Positions 1-11,539 of a DNA stretch of 64,000 nt are shown here, piece after piece. Numbering within the stretch: position 1 is the first letter of the stretch; every line of letters begins with the position of its first letter. Both the position numbers and the translations under genes were made by a program. The stretch is from Leucocoprinus leucothites (Eukaryota > Basidiomycota > Agaricomycetes > Agaricales > Agaricaceae): contig JAACJO010000008.1 in assembly GCA_013368445.1 (NCBI GenBank), positions 558,001 to 622,000 of the forward strand, read 5' to 3'. The notes under the pieces were generated by a model, which saw only the letters and a list, made by a program, of their open reading frames with translations, was not told the DNA's origin and did no database searches.

Positions 1-297
1 GTCATTATTGATGAGCTGTACTAGCTCTTCCTTCAGAGTCGACAAATAATCTCGCAGCTCTGCTCGTAGTTCTGGGAGGGTGGCACGTGCCCGAGAGAGG
101 AGAAAGTCTTCTATGTTGAAGACAGTTCCTGTGAGCAAGGGATTGTTATGCGAAAGGGGTCCATAATCTGGGAGGTTCGCCGACAAATCGTACTGTCCGG
201 TTGTTTCACGGGAGGCAAGTTCTTCGGCCAAACGTTCGAGCTGGTAAGGGTCCTCGGAGCCGCGATATCTATGATTGGCTTGTTCGAAAGGTGTCAT
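1..297 (-). CDS. COG2: COG2 homologue, N-terminal part (cut by window edge)
   Basis: This is the first ~99 codons of a minus-strand gene that runs off the left end. COG2 is a subunit of the conserved oligomeric Golgi complex, which tethers retrograde vesicles at the Golgi. The visible protein starts MTPFEQANHRYRGSEDPYQL and contains PLSHNNPLLTGTVFNIEDFL, then LPELRAELRDYLSTLKEELV and a following QLIND-like segment. That combination (a disordered start, then 'NIEDFLLSRA', then the leucine-rich coiled coil) matches the N-terminus of fungal COG2. The start codon is the first ATG in the frame, at 295-297 on the minus strand. No intron is needed within the visible part. It is head-to-head with the PRKRIP1-like gene. 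A small upstream exon cannot be excluded. Confidence 0.8.
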   Translation of the reverse strand, partial: MTPFEQANHRYRGSEDPYQLERLAEELASRETTGQYDLSANLPDYGPLSHNNPLLTGTVFNIEDFLLSRARATLPELRAELRDYLSTLKEELVQLINND

Positions 298-785
298 CGA
301 AGATGTGGAAGAGCGCAAACAGAGGAAACCATGAACTGCGGAGTGACGGTTTGCCTCTAAGAATAAACTGGAGTGATGTGACCCTGAAGGGAGCTTGAAA
401 CCTCGAGAGTTGGCTTAAAATTGTGTAGACACGGAATCGTATACTACATATGCCATACCACAGGTTTCATAACACTTTTCAAGTCAACGATTCTTGTGCA
501 GCCCTCTCGTTGGTACTTGAAGCTGAAACCTCAAATGGAAAATGCTCCTCAACTCAGTCGCAGTGTGCAAAGCACGACTTGAACTTCCTTTCTAAATCTG
601 ATAATATGATAAAAGCATATGGTGCCTTAAACATGTATATGACTCCCTCTAACTCGAAAGAGTGAGTTGTGGAAAGAAACTCTATGAGTACCTCCATCAC
701 TCAGAAACTTGCGCCTGAAATCACGTCCAAAATCAGCTATGAAATAAGGTAGGTTGTGACAGTCGTGATGTGACTGAGCGACGAA
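298..785. promoter_or_regulatory. Divergent intergenic region, COG2 / PRKRIP1-like
   Basis: These 488 bases lie between two start codons pointing away from each other, so they should hold both promoters. I see no RNA gene and no open frame with coding character. No convincing TATA box or repeat was recognised. Confidence 0.5.
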
Positions 786-1516
786 ATGTCCTCTACTCCT
801 ACACCATCCTCTTCCAACCCAAATTCTGGGCCTCGCCATGCTCTCACAGCTGTTGAGAAACAAAGGGCCCAACTGGATAGACTGCTAAAAGATCCTGCAA
901 AGCCTGTCCATGTTCCTCTTCAACCAAAGGAAAAGTCTATACGCCCTGCGCGTGAAATGATGAAGAACGTGCAGGGCTCAAGTGCTGGAGCCGGTAGCGG
1001 TGAATTCCACGTTTATAAAGCCAGTAGGCGCAGGGAATACGAACGTCTCAAAATCATGGAAGAACAATCTCAGAAAGTGTGCTCTATTATCACTTATTCC
1101 TCTCAGCCATATTCATCTTGACGTAGGAAGCACTTACTGCCGAATTCGAGCGCAAACGCAAGGAGGCTGAGGAAGCTACCAATGCTAAGACAGCAAAGAA
1201 CAGAGCAAAGCGTCAAAAGAAGAAAGAAAGAGCGAAGCAAGGCCGCGGCAAGTCTGAAGAGGCCAGCAGGACGGATGGGGCTCCAGGAACATCTGAAGCC
1301 CCGGATGCACCTTTCAAAAAGCGGCGCTTAATCAATGGCAAGGAGCTCGTGTTCAAGAGACCCGGAGACGAGAGTGGGAGCGAATCGGATGAGGGTCCTC
1401 AGTCCCATGAAGCACAGAAGGACTCAGAACCGCAAATTGGACTTAATATCCCTCAAGTTCCGACTCCACTGCCGGTCACTGAGCAAGTTAAAATAACCAT
1501 CCACGAGGATGACTGA
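786..1516 (+). CDS. PRKRIP1-like (DUF1168) nuclear protein
   Basis: Two exons (786-1076 and 1127-1516) joined by a 50-base GT-AG intron give a protein of about 226 residues. The N-terminal part has the DUF1168 hallmarks: 'LTAVEKQRAQLDRLLKDP', then 'SGEFHVYKASRRREYERL', followed by a strongly basic lysine/arginine-rich stretch (KNRAKRQKKKERAKQ) and an acidic tail. Human PRKRIP1 is a small nuclear, spliceosome-associated dsRNA-binding protein, and fungal members are assumed to work in splicing. The first exon starts at the first ATG and the second ends at TGA 1514-1516. Low-complexity charged sequence makes the C-terminal half weakly conserved. The family call is strong; the exact role in fungi is inference. 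Confidence 0.85.
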
Positions 1517-2212
1517 TACCCCGTGGGGTTTATCACTGATACTACTCGGTACGGCTATTCATCATTTAATTCAGACTTCCAAGTTTTAACGACTCAAACC
1601 CAGGCTCATACCCCTCACATTCTACAACCTGGTTAGCCAGTAATCAATGTAATTCTAGATGTGTTCGAATTGATCTGTACTCTGGTGTCCCAATGGCTGA
1701 AACTCGACAGGGTTCGCTGCATGATCAACTTATCTCGATCCGTCCATTTTCAAGTCAACGGAAAAACCTGCCGCGAATTAACCACCGATGTTATTTCAGA
1801 GAGCTTCTGAATTGTCCGACTCCTCATGGACGTGACCCACTCCTTATGTCGTTGTCACTGTCGAAGCCTTTTGATGTTTGTGGGGGCATATTTCTTGGGA
1901 AATAATAACAACTCCCTTCCGCATTTTCCCCAGAATGTCCAGCGAAAAGCTTGGCAATTACACAGGGGATGAAGGATAATTGTTTGAACACATCTGCCGC
2001 GCGTATTCTGAAGTTCTATGTCAGCAGAATAAGTCTCAGCTGAACAAGCACCTGCCTAGAAACTTCTATCTGACGTCTGTAATGCTCAGCCCGGACCCGA
2101 AATTTAGCCTCAATCTTCAGCGCCCTTCTCACCTCAGTAATCTCAGCCGTGCGTCATCACAACTTGGATATTTAAGTGACATGGGCGCTGAAACCGCTCA
2201 ATCATCGAAAAG
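1517..2212. promoter_or_regulatory. LPMO upstream region
   Basis: This 696-base stretch separates the PRKRIP1-like stop from the LPMO start. It holds no recognisable gene. Two GTGGGG hexamers (1523-1528 and 1880-1885) fit the SYGGRG consensus of CreA/Mig1-type carbon catabolite repressors, and an AT-rich ATATTTAAG lies about 40 bases before the ATG. These are consensus matches only and hexamers are common by chance. Confidence 0.35.
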
Positions 2213-3427
2213 ATGAAGTTTTCCACAACCCTCGCTGCTATAGCCGCTGTTGCTTTGAACCAGGCCAACTTGGTAATACATACAGCCTTTGCTGCTTCGT
2301 TATCTAGCACTTACTTTGGCGTCAGGCGACCTCTCATGGAGGTGTAATTGGCTACAAGATTTCCAATACCTATTACAAAGGGTCTGCATTCTTCTAGTTC
2401 TTTGTTTTACCTCGCTGTTAACATATCAAACTAAAGCTTCATGGCTTACAACACTCCCGTCGGCCAGACATCAATACAGGTGCGTTGGCGTTGGCTTGCT
2501 TGTTTCATGGCACCTAACTGAACCGAAATCTCAGCGTGAATGGGATTCTTACGACCCTATCACAAACCCCACCGATGGTTCTTTGGCTTGCAACAAGAAC
2601 GGCGCGACCCTTGGCAGTGGTCAGCAAACCGCCGCTGTAAGTGCTGGATCTCAAGTCACGGCGTACTGGAACCAGTGGCCGCACACCATTGGAGTGAGTC
2701 ACCCACTTCGCCTTTTGTCTCCACATCGAATTCGTCTGACCTTGAATATTAAGCCGGTGATGGTCTACATGGCCAAGTGTCCTGGTGCCTGCGCTTCAGC
2801 TTCGCCTTCTTCCCTCTCCTGGGTAAGCTATTGGAAGGACCTCAGTCTCGGTTTTCGATACGTCGCTGACTCGAATATGGATTTTGGCATCTAGTTCAAG
2901 ATCGATCAGGGTGGCTTGATCTCTGGAACTTTGTCTGGTGGCCAGTGGGCAATGGGTCAGCTTGTTGCCAATAATAACTCATGGTATGCATATGGTCAAC
3001 ATCGCCTGTAGTGAACTTGAATTGATGTTGTACAATAGGACAAGCACTATTCCTTCTAGCCTTGCCTCCGGCGAGTACATGATCAGGCATGAGGTCAGCG
3101 CATATACATCTTATCCGTGATATTTACGTCCCGTTGACACATGTTCGTTTGTAGCTCCTCGCCATCCATACTTCCAACCAACCCCAGTTCTACCCTGAAT
3201 GCGCCCACCTCACTCTTTCTGGCGGTGGCTCTGCTCAGCCCTCCGGCAGCTCCCTTGTCAAGTTCCCTGGAGCGTATAAGTCGTAAGTCGTTGCTACTCG
3301 GCGCTTAGCAGACAAGTTACTTAAAAGCATAATATCTAGCTCTGATCCCGGTGTGACCATCGACATTTACTCTCAACCCACTGTGACCAGCTACACCATT
3401 CCCGGGCCCGCCGTCTGGAGGGGATGA
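2213..3427 (+). CDS. AA9 lytic polysaccharide monooxygenase (secreted)
   Basis: Nine exons (2213-2272, 2326-2381, 2437-2479, 2535-2693, 2754-2822, 2895-2983, 3039-3093, 3155-3282, 3340-3427) join in frame to 248 residues. AA9 enzymes are copper-dependent and oxidatively cleave cellulose or related glucans outside the cell. Residues 1-23 are a signal peptide (MKFSTTLAAIAAVALNQANL, then ATS), so the mature enzyme would begin at His24 (HGGVIGYKI), the N-terminal copper ligand. The second ligand is His103 in NQWPHTIG. The axial tyrosine is Tyr190 in PQFYPEC, with Gln188 before it. Cys72 and Cys193 are placed for the usual AA9 disulfide. The chain ends soon after the catalytic domain, with no CBM1 and no linker. 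The many small exons are typical of basidiomycete AA9 genes. Substrate and C1/C4 preference cannot be read from this sequence. Confidence 0.93.
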
Positions 3428-3611
3428 GATATTTTAAAACCTTTTTCCATGTGACATACGGTTTCCCTGTACCCAATCCCTCCAGAATAGTACTTATGTG
3501 CCTCTTCTTGTCTTCAAATTCAAAGAAGCCCTCCTGCGATCACATGACTGGACAAAATAAAGCGTCTGAATATTTAAGGCGACGGGAGATATAAATAGCT
3601 TGACTTTGAAG

Positions 3612-4972
3612 ATGGGAGAAACCGTCGATACCTCAGAGATCGCAGCACAACTCGGCGAACAGCTTATCGAAGCGATCCTTCAGAACGCCCCAACCACAGA
3701 TATCCAGTCTCTAGTGGAGACAGGTGCTCCCGTCTGGTATCAGAATGAGGCTGAAGGCATGTCGCCATTACATGCCGCTGCTTACACTCGTAACTTCGAG
3801 CTCGTCCAATTCTTGATTGGGAAAGGTGCCGTCTGGAACGCTGGTGCGTCAAATGGCTCTGTCAATGCGACGATCACTGGCAGTACTCACACCGGAGGTC
3901 ATGATTTAGTGGACTATTTACAGAATACAGCTGGAGATATTGCCCTCTCATACAACGACGAAGAGATCTACTATGCTATCCGCAATGAGGGAATCCGTGC
4001 AGGTACTGCGGTGAACCTCGATTGTTCATTAGTTGATTTTTCAATGACCCATAGAGCTTCTATTGAACTTGCTCTCCTCGAGAGGCGGGCTGGCACCTAA
4101 CTCATCCACGAACCTCATCCTTCAGGAAACAGACGCCACTGCAGCTAGCTCCTCGGAAAACTTCCTTTCGTCAAAATTGCGTTACACGAAAGACGAGACT
4201 GGCCAGGACATATGTTTTATCAGTGTCGATGGAGAGGATATCGGCGTGATGATGGGCTGGGAGACACCTATAATGATGGAGACGGTGCAGTCTATCTATG
4301 ATTCTCTCCCTGAGCGAGATAATCTCAAGGTTCTGAACGTAGGATTTGGCCTCGGAATTGTAAGTAATATTTTGCTGGCGTTTAGTAAATATTAATCTCA
4401 TCAATCGCGCCACAGATTGATCGTTTGTTCCAGGCACTTCCATCCCCACCCGCACAACATGTCATTATCGAGCCGCACCCCGATGTAATACGGTACATGA
4501 GAGAGAACAGCTGGCACATGAAGCCTGGCGTCAAGATACTCGAAGGAAAATGGCAAGACTTTGTAGAAAAAGAAGAGCTTATCGGCCTCGGTGGTTTTGA
4601 TGTTGTCTACGTTGATACTTTCTCGGAAAACTATCAAGATCTACGACAATTTTTTGGGCATCTTCCAAATCTACTCTCTGGTCCTCATGCTCGGTTCAGT
4701 TTCTTCAACGGGCTCGGTGCAACGAGTTCGTCCAGATTACCAATAATTCTGCTGAGCCATAGTGACTGACATCCTGCTTAGATCCTCTGTTCTACGATGT
4801 TTATTCACACATTTCTGAGCTCCACCTCGCCGATATAGGGCTTGACGTACAATGGTCGAATGTGGACGCACGGCCCCAAAAGTATGATGAGCGTTGGGGT
4901 AAAAGCAGAGAGTATTTCACTGTTCCGATATATCGTCTTCCTCTGGCATATCTATCTACTTTACCAAAATAA
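3612..4972 (+). CDS. RMT2: Protein arginine N-methyltransferase 2 (RMT2)
   Basis: Five exons (3612-3843, 3910-4002, 4055-4359, 4416-4725, 4782-4972) close in phase to 376 residues. Yeast Rmt2 methylates the delta nitrogen of an arginine in ribosomal protein L12. The N-terminal ~110 residues contain an ankyrin-like repeat (PLHAAAYTRNFELVQFLIGK). The C-terminal half is a SAM-dependent methyltransferase fold with the glycine-rich motif VLNVGFGLGIID, the acidic post-I motif HVIIEPHPDVI, and FDVVYVDTF, RFSFFNGLGATN and a final YRLPLAYLSTLPK. Length and domain order match fungal Rmt2. The start is the ATG at 3612; a TATAAATA at 3590-3597 lies only ~15 bases upstream, too close to be a normal core promoter. 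The gene lies 184 bases downstream of the LPMO on the same strand. Confidence 0.92.
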
Positions 4973-5210
4973 AACGATACAGTCCGACAGTCCTTTTGAG
5001 TCAGAATCTGTATTACTACTGGATTCATAGCCCGGTGATCAACCACACTATGAAATCATTCGCGACCAAATTTCAATCTAGGACTTTGAATTTGGGGCTT
5101 ATTGTCTGCCGTAAGTGCCGCCATCAGTTCACACGTTTAATGACTATTAGCGTCAACGTTACACTTCGGCCCCATCTTCATAAACTCCTACACATCCGGT
5201 TTTGCGCACA

Positions 5211-5963
5211 ATGACCATATACAGCCTCTACATTTTCGACCGGTACGCACTAATTACATTGCAAGGTATCTGAACGATTACAAGCCCGAATGTAGTCATT
5301 GCACATGTGTATACTACCATGACTGGCATCGTACCAAGCGCCCACGGCCAGCTGCTGAAGGGAACATTCTACCAGCAGTTTCTCAAGTGGTTTCACCAGC
5401 AGCAATAGCGGAGAAGGCAAGCGCCAACACTTCAACATTCAGCAGCCCTCGGAACACGCTATCATCATCAACTGGAATCGTCGTCGCGTCCAATGAGAAT
5501 CCGGCACGATCCGCACCACCACTCTCCGTCGCACAGCAACCATCTACAATAAATGCAGGGCTTCCGTTTGATGAGGAAGCAAAGTTGGTATATGGTGTTG
5601 TTCTCTCATTAAGGAATATGGTCAAGAAGTTATCGGGAAGGTGAGTGTAAGCGTCCATTGTTTCAAAGTCAAAAGGCTCAATGCGCTTACTGCGGTAGGG
5701 ATGAATCTTTCACGAGCTATCGGACGTCCACTTACAAATTGCATCTCCACGAGACGGTCTCAGGCTACAAATTTATCATGCTTACAGATCCCAAGACAGA
5801 TTCTCTTCGCTTCGTTCTCCGACAGATATATGCCGGTCCTTTCGTGGAGTATGTTGTTCGGAATCCTCTCGTAAATATGGATTCGAAAGAATACGGCATT
5901 GACAACGAATATTTTCGTACTAGTGTTGATAGGCTCGTGCGGGGGCTCTCTATATTTGCATAA
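5211..5963 (+). CDS. BET5: TRAPP complex subunit Bet5 / TRAPPC1
   Basis: Three exons (5211-5242, 5296-5640, 5699-5963) join to 213 residues. Bet5 is a small core subunit of TRAPP, the guanine exchange factor for Rab1/Ypt1 in ER-Golgi and Golgi traffic. The protein opens with MTIYSLYIFDR, the classic Bet5 start, then CVYYHDWHR. After the insert come EEAKLVYGVVLSLRNMV, TSTYKLHLHETVSGYKFIML and VEYVVRNPL, all longin-fold segments of the family. It is longer than yeast or human Bet5 because ~70 Ser/Ala/Pro-rich residues sit between WHR and EEAKLVYG. The first exon is only 32 bases. The gene is convergent with the remodeller gene to the right, with 166 bases between stop codons. Confidence 0.92.
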
Positions 5964-6129
5964 TGCTAGCGTCGCCTAGCAAATCTGTATTCATTGTATA
6001 ATCTATAATAAAAGTGATATCCTATTGTAATAGAAACCAATGCCATATCGAAAGCAAGAAATGAGTCAAAAAACGTTTCCCACTTGTGAAGATAAGTAAT
6101 CCAGCATCCCGTCGTAAAATTGATCTAGA

Positions 6130-9100
6130 TCATTGTGTGACAGCTTTCTCGTCCTGTTGCTTCTCTAACTGCTGCCTCAACACAGTCATCAACGACTTCT
6201 TCATCTCTCGTTCAGGCGCACTCTCTCCCTTTTCGTCCGGATCGGAAGCGACGGCTTCGTCAAGGGCTAACTTTGTCTGGCCAAGCTTCAATATGTCCTC
6301 CTCGATGGTTCCACGTGAAATTAGTTTGATAACTTCGACATCTCGCTTCTGGCCAATGCGGTAGGCGCGATCTTGAGCCTGCTTATCATTGTGAGGGTTG
6401 AAATCCTGGTCAAACCTGTGGAGAGGTTGAGCAATGACATACAATATTCGCACTAGAAGTACCTACATGATGACAACGGAAGCGGCCGTCAGGTTGATGC
6501 CCATACCACCAGCCCTGGTCGACAGGAGGAACACAGGAATATTCGTGTCTTCCGTAAACTCGTCTACCAGTGTTTGCCTCACGTCCACTGGCGTGCTGCC
6601 AGTCAGAATTGAGAAGCGAATTTTCTTGTATCCAAGAATGGCTTGCAAGATGTCGAGGATCTGGGTGAACTAAACTTCATGTCAAGTTTGTACCACGGGG
6701 GAACGGCAAAGAATGAACCTGAGAAAATATCAAAATCTTTCTTTCCTCCGATTTGTATTTTTCTAGAAGGTGGAGTAGTCTCTCCACCTTTCCAGCTTCG
6801 AGGTAGCAATCGTCGCGTTGCAAGAATTTCTTGGTCGACTGTAGGTGACGATTGTAATTCAGCGTAAAACTGTGAAAAGTAGACCCTCATGTACCTTATA
6901 TGTTCTACAAAAGACTTGGAGTTCGGCATCCGTCATGACGGACATGTCTTCCTTGACCAGATCATATAAAGCACCCCGCTTCTTGAAGTCCGGCTCCTTC
7001 AGAAGTTGGGTCGTAATGTTGGACAAAATGTCATCGGTGAAACGCTTTCTGAACAACATCGGGTGCGAAGCTGCCTTGCGAAGATCCATGAGAACATTTG
7101 AACTATTCTCCGCGTAAACCTTCTTCGCTTTCTCGCCGGCTTTTGCGATCTTCTTCCCACTGCCGACACTACTATCAGTGGCTAGCTCCTTTTCATCTAT
7201 CTCGAGAATAGTTCGCCTAGAGCGCTGCAAGGCTTCATTGTATATCGTCTTCTGCAGGTCCGTCATTTCGCACCACTCAATGCGCTCAGTCTTCTGAGGG
7301 AGATCCCGCAATACTTGGTCTTTCCGGCGCCGAAGAACAAATGGTGTCATCATCTTCTTGGCACGGGACACTCGTTCCTGAGAAAGCAAAGATATCTTGG
7401 AGTCTCCCTTAACCTTGAATATCGCCCTCATTTCTCCAATGGTGTCGGCGAAGTGTTCCGGGAGGATGAAATTCATCAAAGACTGCAGGGGGGTATGAGC
7501 TCATACTAGCCAACGCAACGGATCCGGATAACGTACCACCAACTCCTGCAGGTTGTTTTGTAGTGGTGTTCCCGTCAAAAGGAGCCGCCATCGTGAACCG
7601 AATTTGAGCAGTGATTGATATCGCTGAGACTGGAAATTCTTGAGAACGTGGCCTTCGTCATATATACAACACTAATTAAATTAGCGAGGGGGTTGGAGGG
7701 GCTGTGAAAATATTACTCACATTCCAATTGATTTTACGGAAGAATTTCCTATCTCTCTCATCACCTTGCGCCAACGTATATGTCGTTATTAGTACCTCCC
7801 ACCCTTCATCGCGCCCATTGTTACACATCTGGGTGCCAAGAAGCATTTCTCGAAGTTGAGAACGCTCGCCTTTTCCGGCATAGTATGTTTGGACGGATAT
7901 TGACGGTGCAAAACGTGCAAACTCGCGACACCAATTCTCCAGAGTTGACGAACTGGACCAGTTTCAGCGCTTTGAACCAAGTCGTGGACAAAACGGATGC
8001 CAGACTCACGGAACTACCACTAAATGGGGTCCTTTGTTACCCTTTTCCTTCAAATGCGCTAAAAAACTGATGACCTGAACGGTTTTTCCCAGTCCTAAGG
8101 TAAAGCTAATGGCTAAGTGTCCGCTTCAAAAGAAATCTGAGACGTACCCATCTCATCGGCAAGGATGCAGCTGAGCTTGTTACGATACAACAAATTCAAC
8201 CAATTGACTCCGAGCAGCTGATAATCCTTTAGCTTGACGGAGGTGGGCAATATCGATGGTTGTTGAGTAAGATGATCCTGAGATTTTTGAGGTCTAATGT
8301 TCGTGATTGTTCTCAAGCTAATTGAGCCGTCTTGAACATCATCCGAAAAGGTTGTCAGTGGATCCGCCTTGCCTTTGCCCTTAGCAGAAGAGCTAGGGGT
8401 ACTCCAAGAGGCGATGGATAAACGCAGGTTTGATCCAATGTTTTCGCACTCTTCAAGAATCGAGTCAACGGCACCGTAACCTTTGAAAATTTCGATACAG
8501 TCTTCAAACAGACGAGGACTAATTCCTGCAGGTCCCGCTTTTTTCCGCCCTTGACCAAGCTTGACGTTGAGATCCTCCACAGACTTGAAGGGCCGAAGCT
8601 TGATAATGGCATTTGCTTGTTCTACGGTACAACCTAATGGCAAAATCAGTCTTCAAAGCATTTGAATCACAAGATAGGTTACCTGTCAGCTCTTGTATGC
8701 CTTCACAAGTCGTCATGTTTAGATATTCTAACGCTCGCCCCTCATCAGTATTCTCAACCTTTTCACGTTTCTTCTGCCTTTCATCCTCTTCACTGTCTTC
8801 AGCTTCAGACTCAGACTCAATCCTAATTTTAAGACGCTTCCGTTGACGAGGAGCAATAATGGGAGTTGTCGGAGTCTGTGCCATATCCACGGACAACGTT
8901 CCTTCATGTTTTGGAGTGCTTTGAACTTTTGTTTCAAGGGTAATGCGGTTGGCGTAGATCATTGATTTCTTCCCTTTTTCTTTGGCTGCCATCTTTTGAG
9001 CACGAGTTGCTTCTTCGACCTCCTTCACGCGTCCAATGTCGTCGCGCTCAGCTTTGTCAAATGAGAGTGGTGACCAGGTAGGATCTGCCATCAATGCAGT

Positions 9101-9962
9101 TGCCCGTAGAGTATCACCACCAGCTTGCACCCACGCTGCACGAACACGGGCTGGAGACTCTGTGGGCATAGTCATCTTTAACTTGATGAACTCGGGATGG
9201 CTGAAGGGGTCAACGGGGGTGTCGGTAGAAGATGTGGATTTTCGATGGATACGGGTATTGGGGGAACCTGTCAAGCGTGAAACGTCTGGAAGAGAGTCTT
9301 CTGAGGATATTGAGAAGGTATCAGATATTGTCCGTGGCCTCGTGCCGGGATGGTGTGATTCAACGAGAGGGGGAGGTGACATAGATGTCGAGCCCTCTGG
9401 TCGGCCGCGATTCAAGCGCTTGCGAGGAGGGCCTTCATCCTGGGAGGGATCGCGAGGGCTTTCGTTGCTGGACCATTGCCGATGCGTCGACACGTGAAAA
9501 CTTCCATTAGATGGTCGAAGTCCACTTGGCGCACTCAAAGAGTCCGCCGCCATAAACGCCAAGTTGGGCGACCACACTCTTCCCTGGGTACCGTTTTGCG
9601 GAGGGGCCACGTCATGCGGCCGACGGTAGCTGTATGGTTCGTATGGTCGTTGAGGTTCGTCCTGACTGAGGGGACTGGAGTTGGGGACAAGAATATTGCC
9701 AGGGGAAGCGGGTGTGGCGGGAAAGAATCTGGAGGAGACGGTGCCATCACGAGATTGGGCCGGGGGGTGGCTGGTGCTGGGATGCTGCGCGGCGGCGGAC
9801 AGTGCAGAGGTCTGTCGAGCAGCTTGCTTACTTTTGTTGAATCGCAATTGCTCTAATGCTGCTTTCTGGGTGACCGTATTGGGCAAAAATTGTCAAGAAT
9901 TCGAGGAAAATAAAAATTACACCGCTAACCTTGTTGGCGGCGGCCTGCACATCGGAAGACAT
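6130..9962 (-). CDS. FUN30: Fun30/SMARCAD1-type SNF2 chromatin remodeller
   Basis: A minus-strand, multi-exon gene encoding roughly 1,080 residues. It starts with an 11-codon exon (9930-9962), then a long exon (8683-9865). The first ~400 residues are disordered and Ser/Pro-rich and include a CUE-like ubiquitin-binding stretch ([20 protein letters not shown], then [11 protein letters not shown]). A helix-hairpin-like segment follows ([20 protein letters not shown]). The ATPase core shows [10 protein letters not shown], motif I DEMGLGKT, motif II DEGH (rather than DEAH, as in the Fun30 subfamily), [25 protein letters not shown] and [13 protein letters not shown]. Fun30/SMARCAD1 slides nucleosomes and supports silencing and DNA-end resection. 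Several joins were checked and close in frame, for example ADEMG to LGKT and VVIM to [10 protein letters not shown]. The stop is at 6130-6132. Confidence 0.92.
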
Positions 9963-11357
9963 CTGGGCTGCTTACGGCGTCCAGTAGGTCACCGTGTAGA
10001 AAGAGATGACTGAAGGAATGGGAGACAAAGTAGCCAGGGAGTGGCTAGAGGTAGGCCCGAGGGGTGTGAACTAGTAGTGTATGGCAGGAGCAAACCTTGC
10101 CAGCCATGCATGTCCAGCTTCTTACGTCGGAGTCAAAATGTGGTAAAATAGATCCAATATATCTCATTTGGTGGTCAAAAATCATCTTACAGTTAGAGCA
10201 GAGCGACAAGAAAACATTGTACAATCCAATGCTACATTACGAAGGATACCAACAAACGTCTGACACAACGGAAGCAGAGCAGGCGGCGCCATAGACTGAA
10301 GCAGACTTAAGGTGTCATCGATCGCTAGCCCATCACACCTTCGAAGGAAAGAGGCATGAAACTACATAAGTCAATGGTAGATAAAAGTATTATGCATTCA
10401 TGCAGTATGCCTCGTATACAACGTGGATTTAGTTCGAAAGTCAGGTTCAAGACATAAAGGTATATCATCTTTATACAAAAATAATAAACTTGGAAGCTTC
10501 CTATGAAGAAAAACTTGCCCGTCGTAAGGTCCGGCGATCAAATAAAGCGGAGAGATGGAAAGAGGGTATTATGGACGGTGTTGACAACCAACTCATGCAC
10601 TCGGCAAGCATTCTAGCTGTGCGGAAAGAGCATAAGCCGATGTCTGGTAGAAGCAAACCCAAAACAGAGTAATTTCCGAAGCGAATCATGTCCCAAGCGA
10701 GGCAGGACCATGGCAGAGTTGGGAGGAATACTTGGGCATCCGGGTTTATGTAGGCAGCTGGTTCTCGACGAAGGGGAAACGAGAAAGGAGTCGAAACGAC
10801 AATCAGACGTGGAACCGATGAAGAACATCAGACCAAGAAACACCATTTGAGAGGCCGATGGGTTCAGGGTGCTCCCAATTGACTTTGAGAACCTCGCACG
10901 TCGAGGATGAAAGGTGACAGCTGTTCGGAGATCCTCTAGATGATGAATATCAGAGCTTCACAATGTGCTGTGGGATGAAATGATTAGGTTTTGAGGGAGG
11001 ATGCATCGAGTTGGGTGCAGATTTGCATAGAATGGAGGACTATTTCGACAGTCTAGGGCTCGTTTTGATCATCGACCACAGGAGCCAACCAAAATGCACT
11101 TGAACAATCGGAAAAACTCTGCTTCCTGTGTCATAGGGTACGGATTGATGCCATACCCAACTCCTGAGCTTGTTAGCGATTCATTCAGGATGCATTTGGG
11201 AGATGGGATCACCGGGAAAGAAATATTTTGAAGTAGATTTAAGCCAAAAACTTCCGATGACCATACAGAAAGCTATAGAACAGTATTAGCAGTGCTTCAT
11301 CCTTCGTCTATGATGAATCTATAGAGAATTTGAAGCGATGGACAAGTAAACCAGATA

Positions 11358-11375
11358 GTGGTGGTGGTGGTGGTG
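11358..11375. repeat. (GTG)6 microsatellite
   Basis: Six perfect tandem GTG units lie in non-coding DNA about 165 bases before the start codon of the carrier-like gene. A short trinucleotide repeat of this kind is expected to be length-polymorphic between strains. Confidence 0.9.
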
Positions 11376-11434
11376 TCAAGACAACGATAATATGTCACGC
11401 AGTCACAAAATATGACCTCAAGTAGCTTTCTCAT

Positions 11435-11440
11435 CACGTG
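11435..11440. promoter_or_regulatory. CACGTG box upstream of the carrier-like gene
   Basis: A palindromic CACGTG (E-box/Cbf1-type core) sits about 100 bases before the ATG, in the context TCATCACGTGAAAT. Similar boxes lie before SDHAF4 and NSA2. Function is inferred from the motif only. Confidence 0.3.
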
Positions 11441-11539
11441 AAATGCCGAACCCGGCCTTGACTTGACATCAAGGATGGGCGGGGAAGCTGTTGCGCGCAG
11501 CAAGCTACGCTACGTCTTCACTGTACGACCATCTCAGAG

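Larger units (their letters stand above)
9963..11539. other. Long divergent intergenic region without a recognisable gene
   Basis: About 1.6 kb between the start codons of the remodeller and the carrier-like gene. Open frames here are short and show no family motif, no consistent splice pattern and no signal peptide. The right part contains a (GTG)6 microsatellite and a CACGTG box and is probably the promoter of the carrier-like gene. The rest is unexplained. Confidence 0.5.

Noticed and set aside
2213..3427. Recent horizontal transfer of the LPMO gene
   Set aside because: Its short GT-AG introns and codon use look like those of the neighbours. AA9 genes are native to Agaricomycetes.
3590..3597. 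TATAAATA as core promoter of RMT2
   Set aside because: It lies only about 15 bases before the start codon, so transcription from it could not give a normal leader. AT-rich intergenic DNA explains it.
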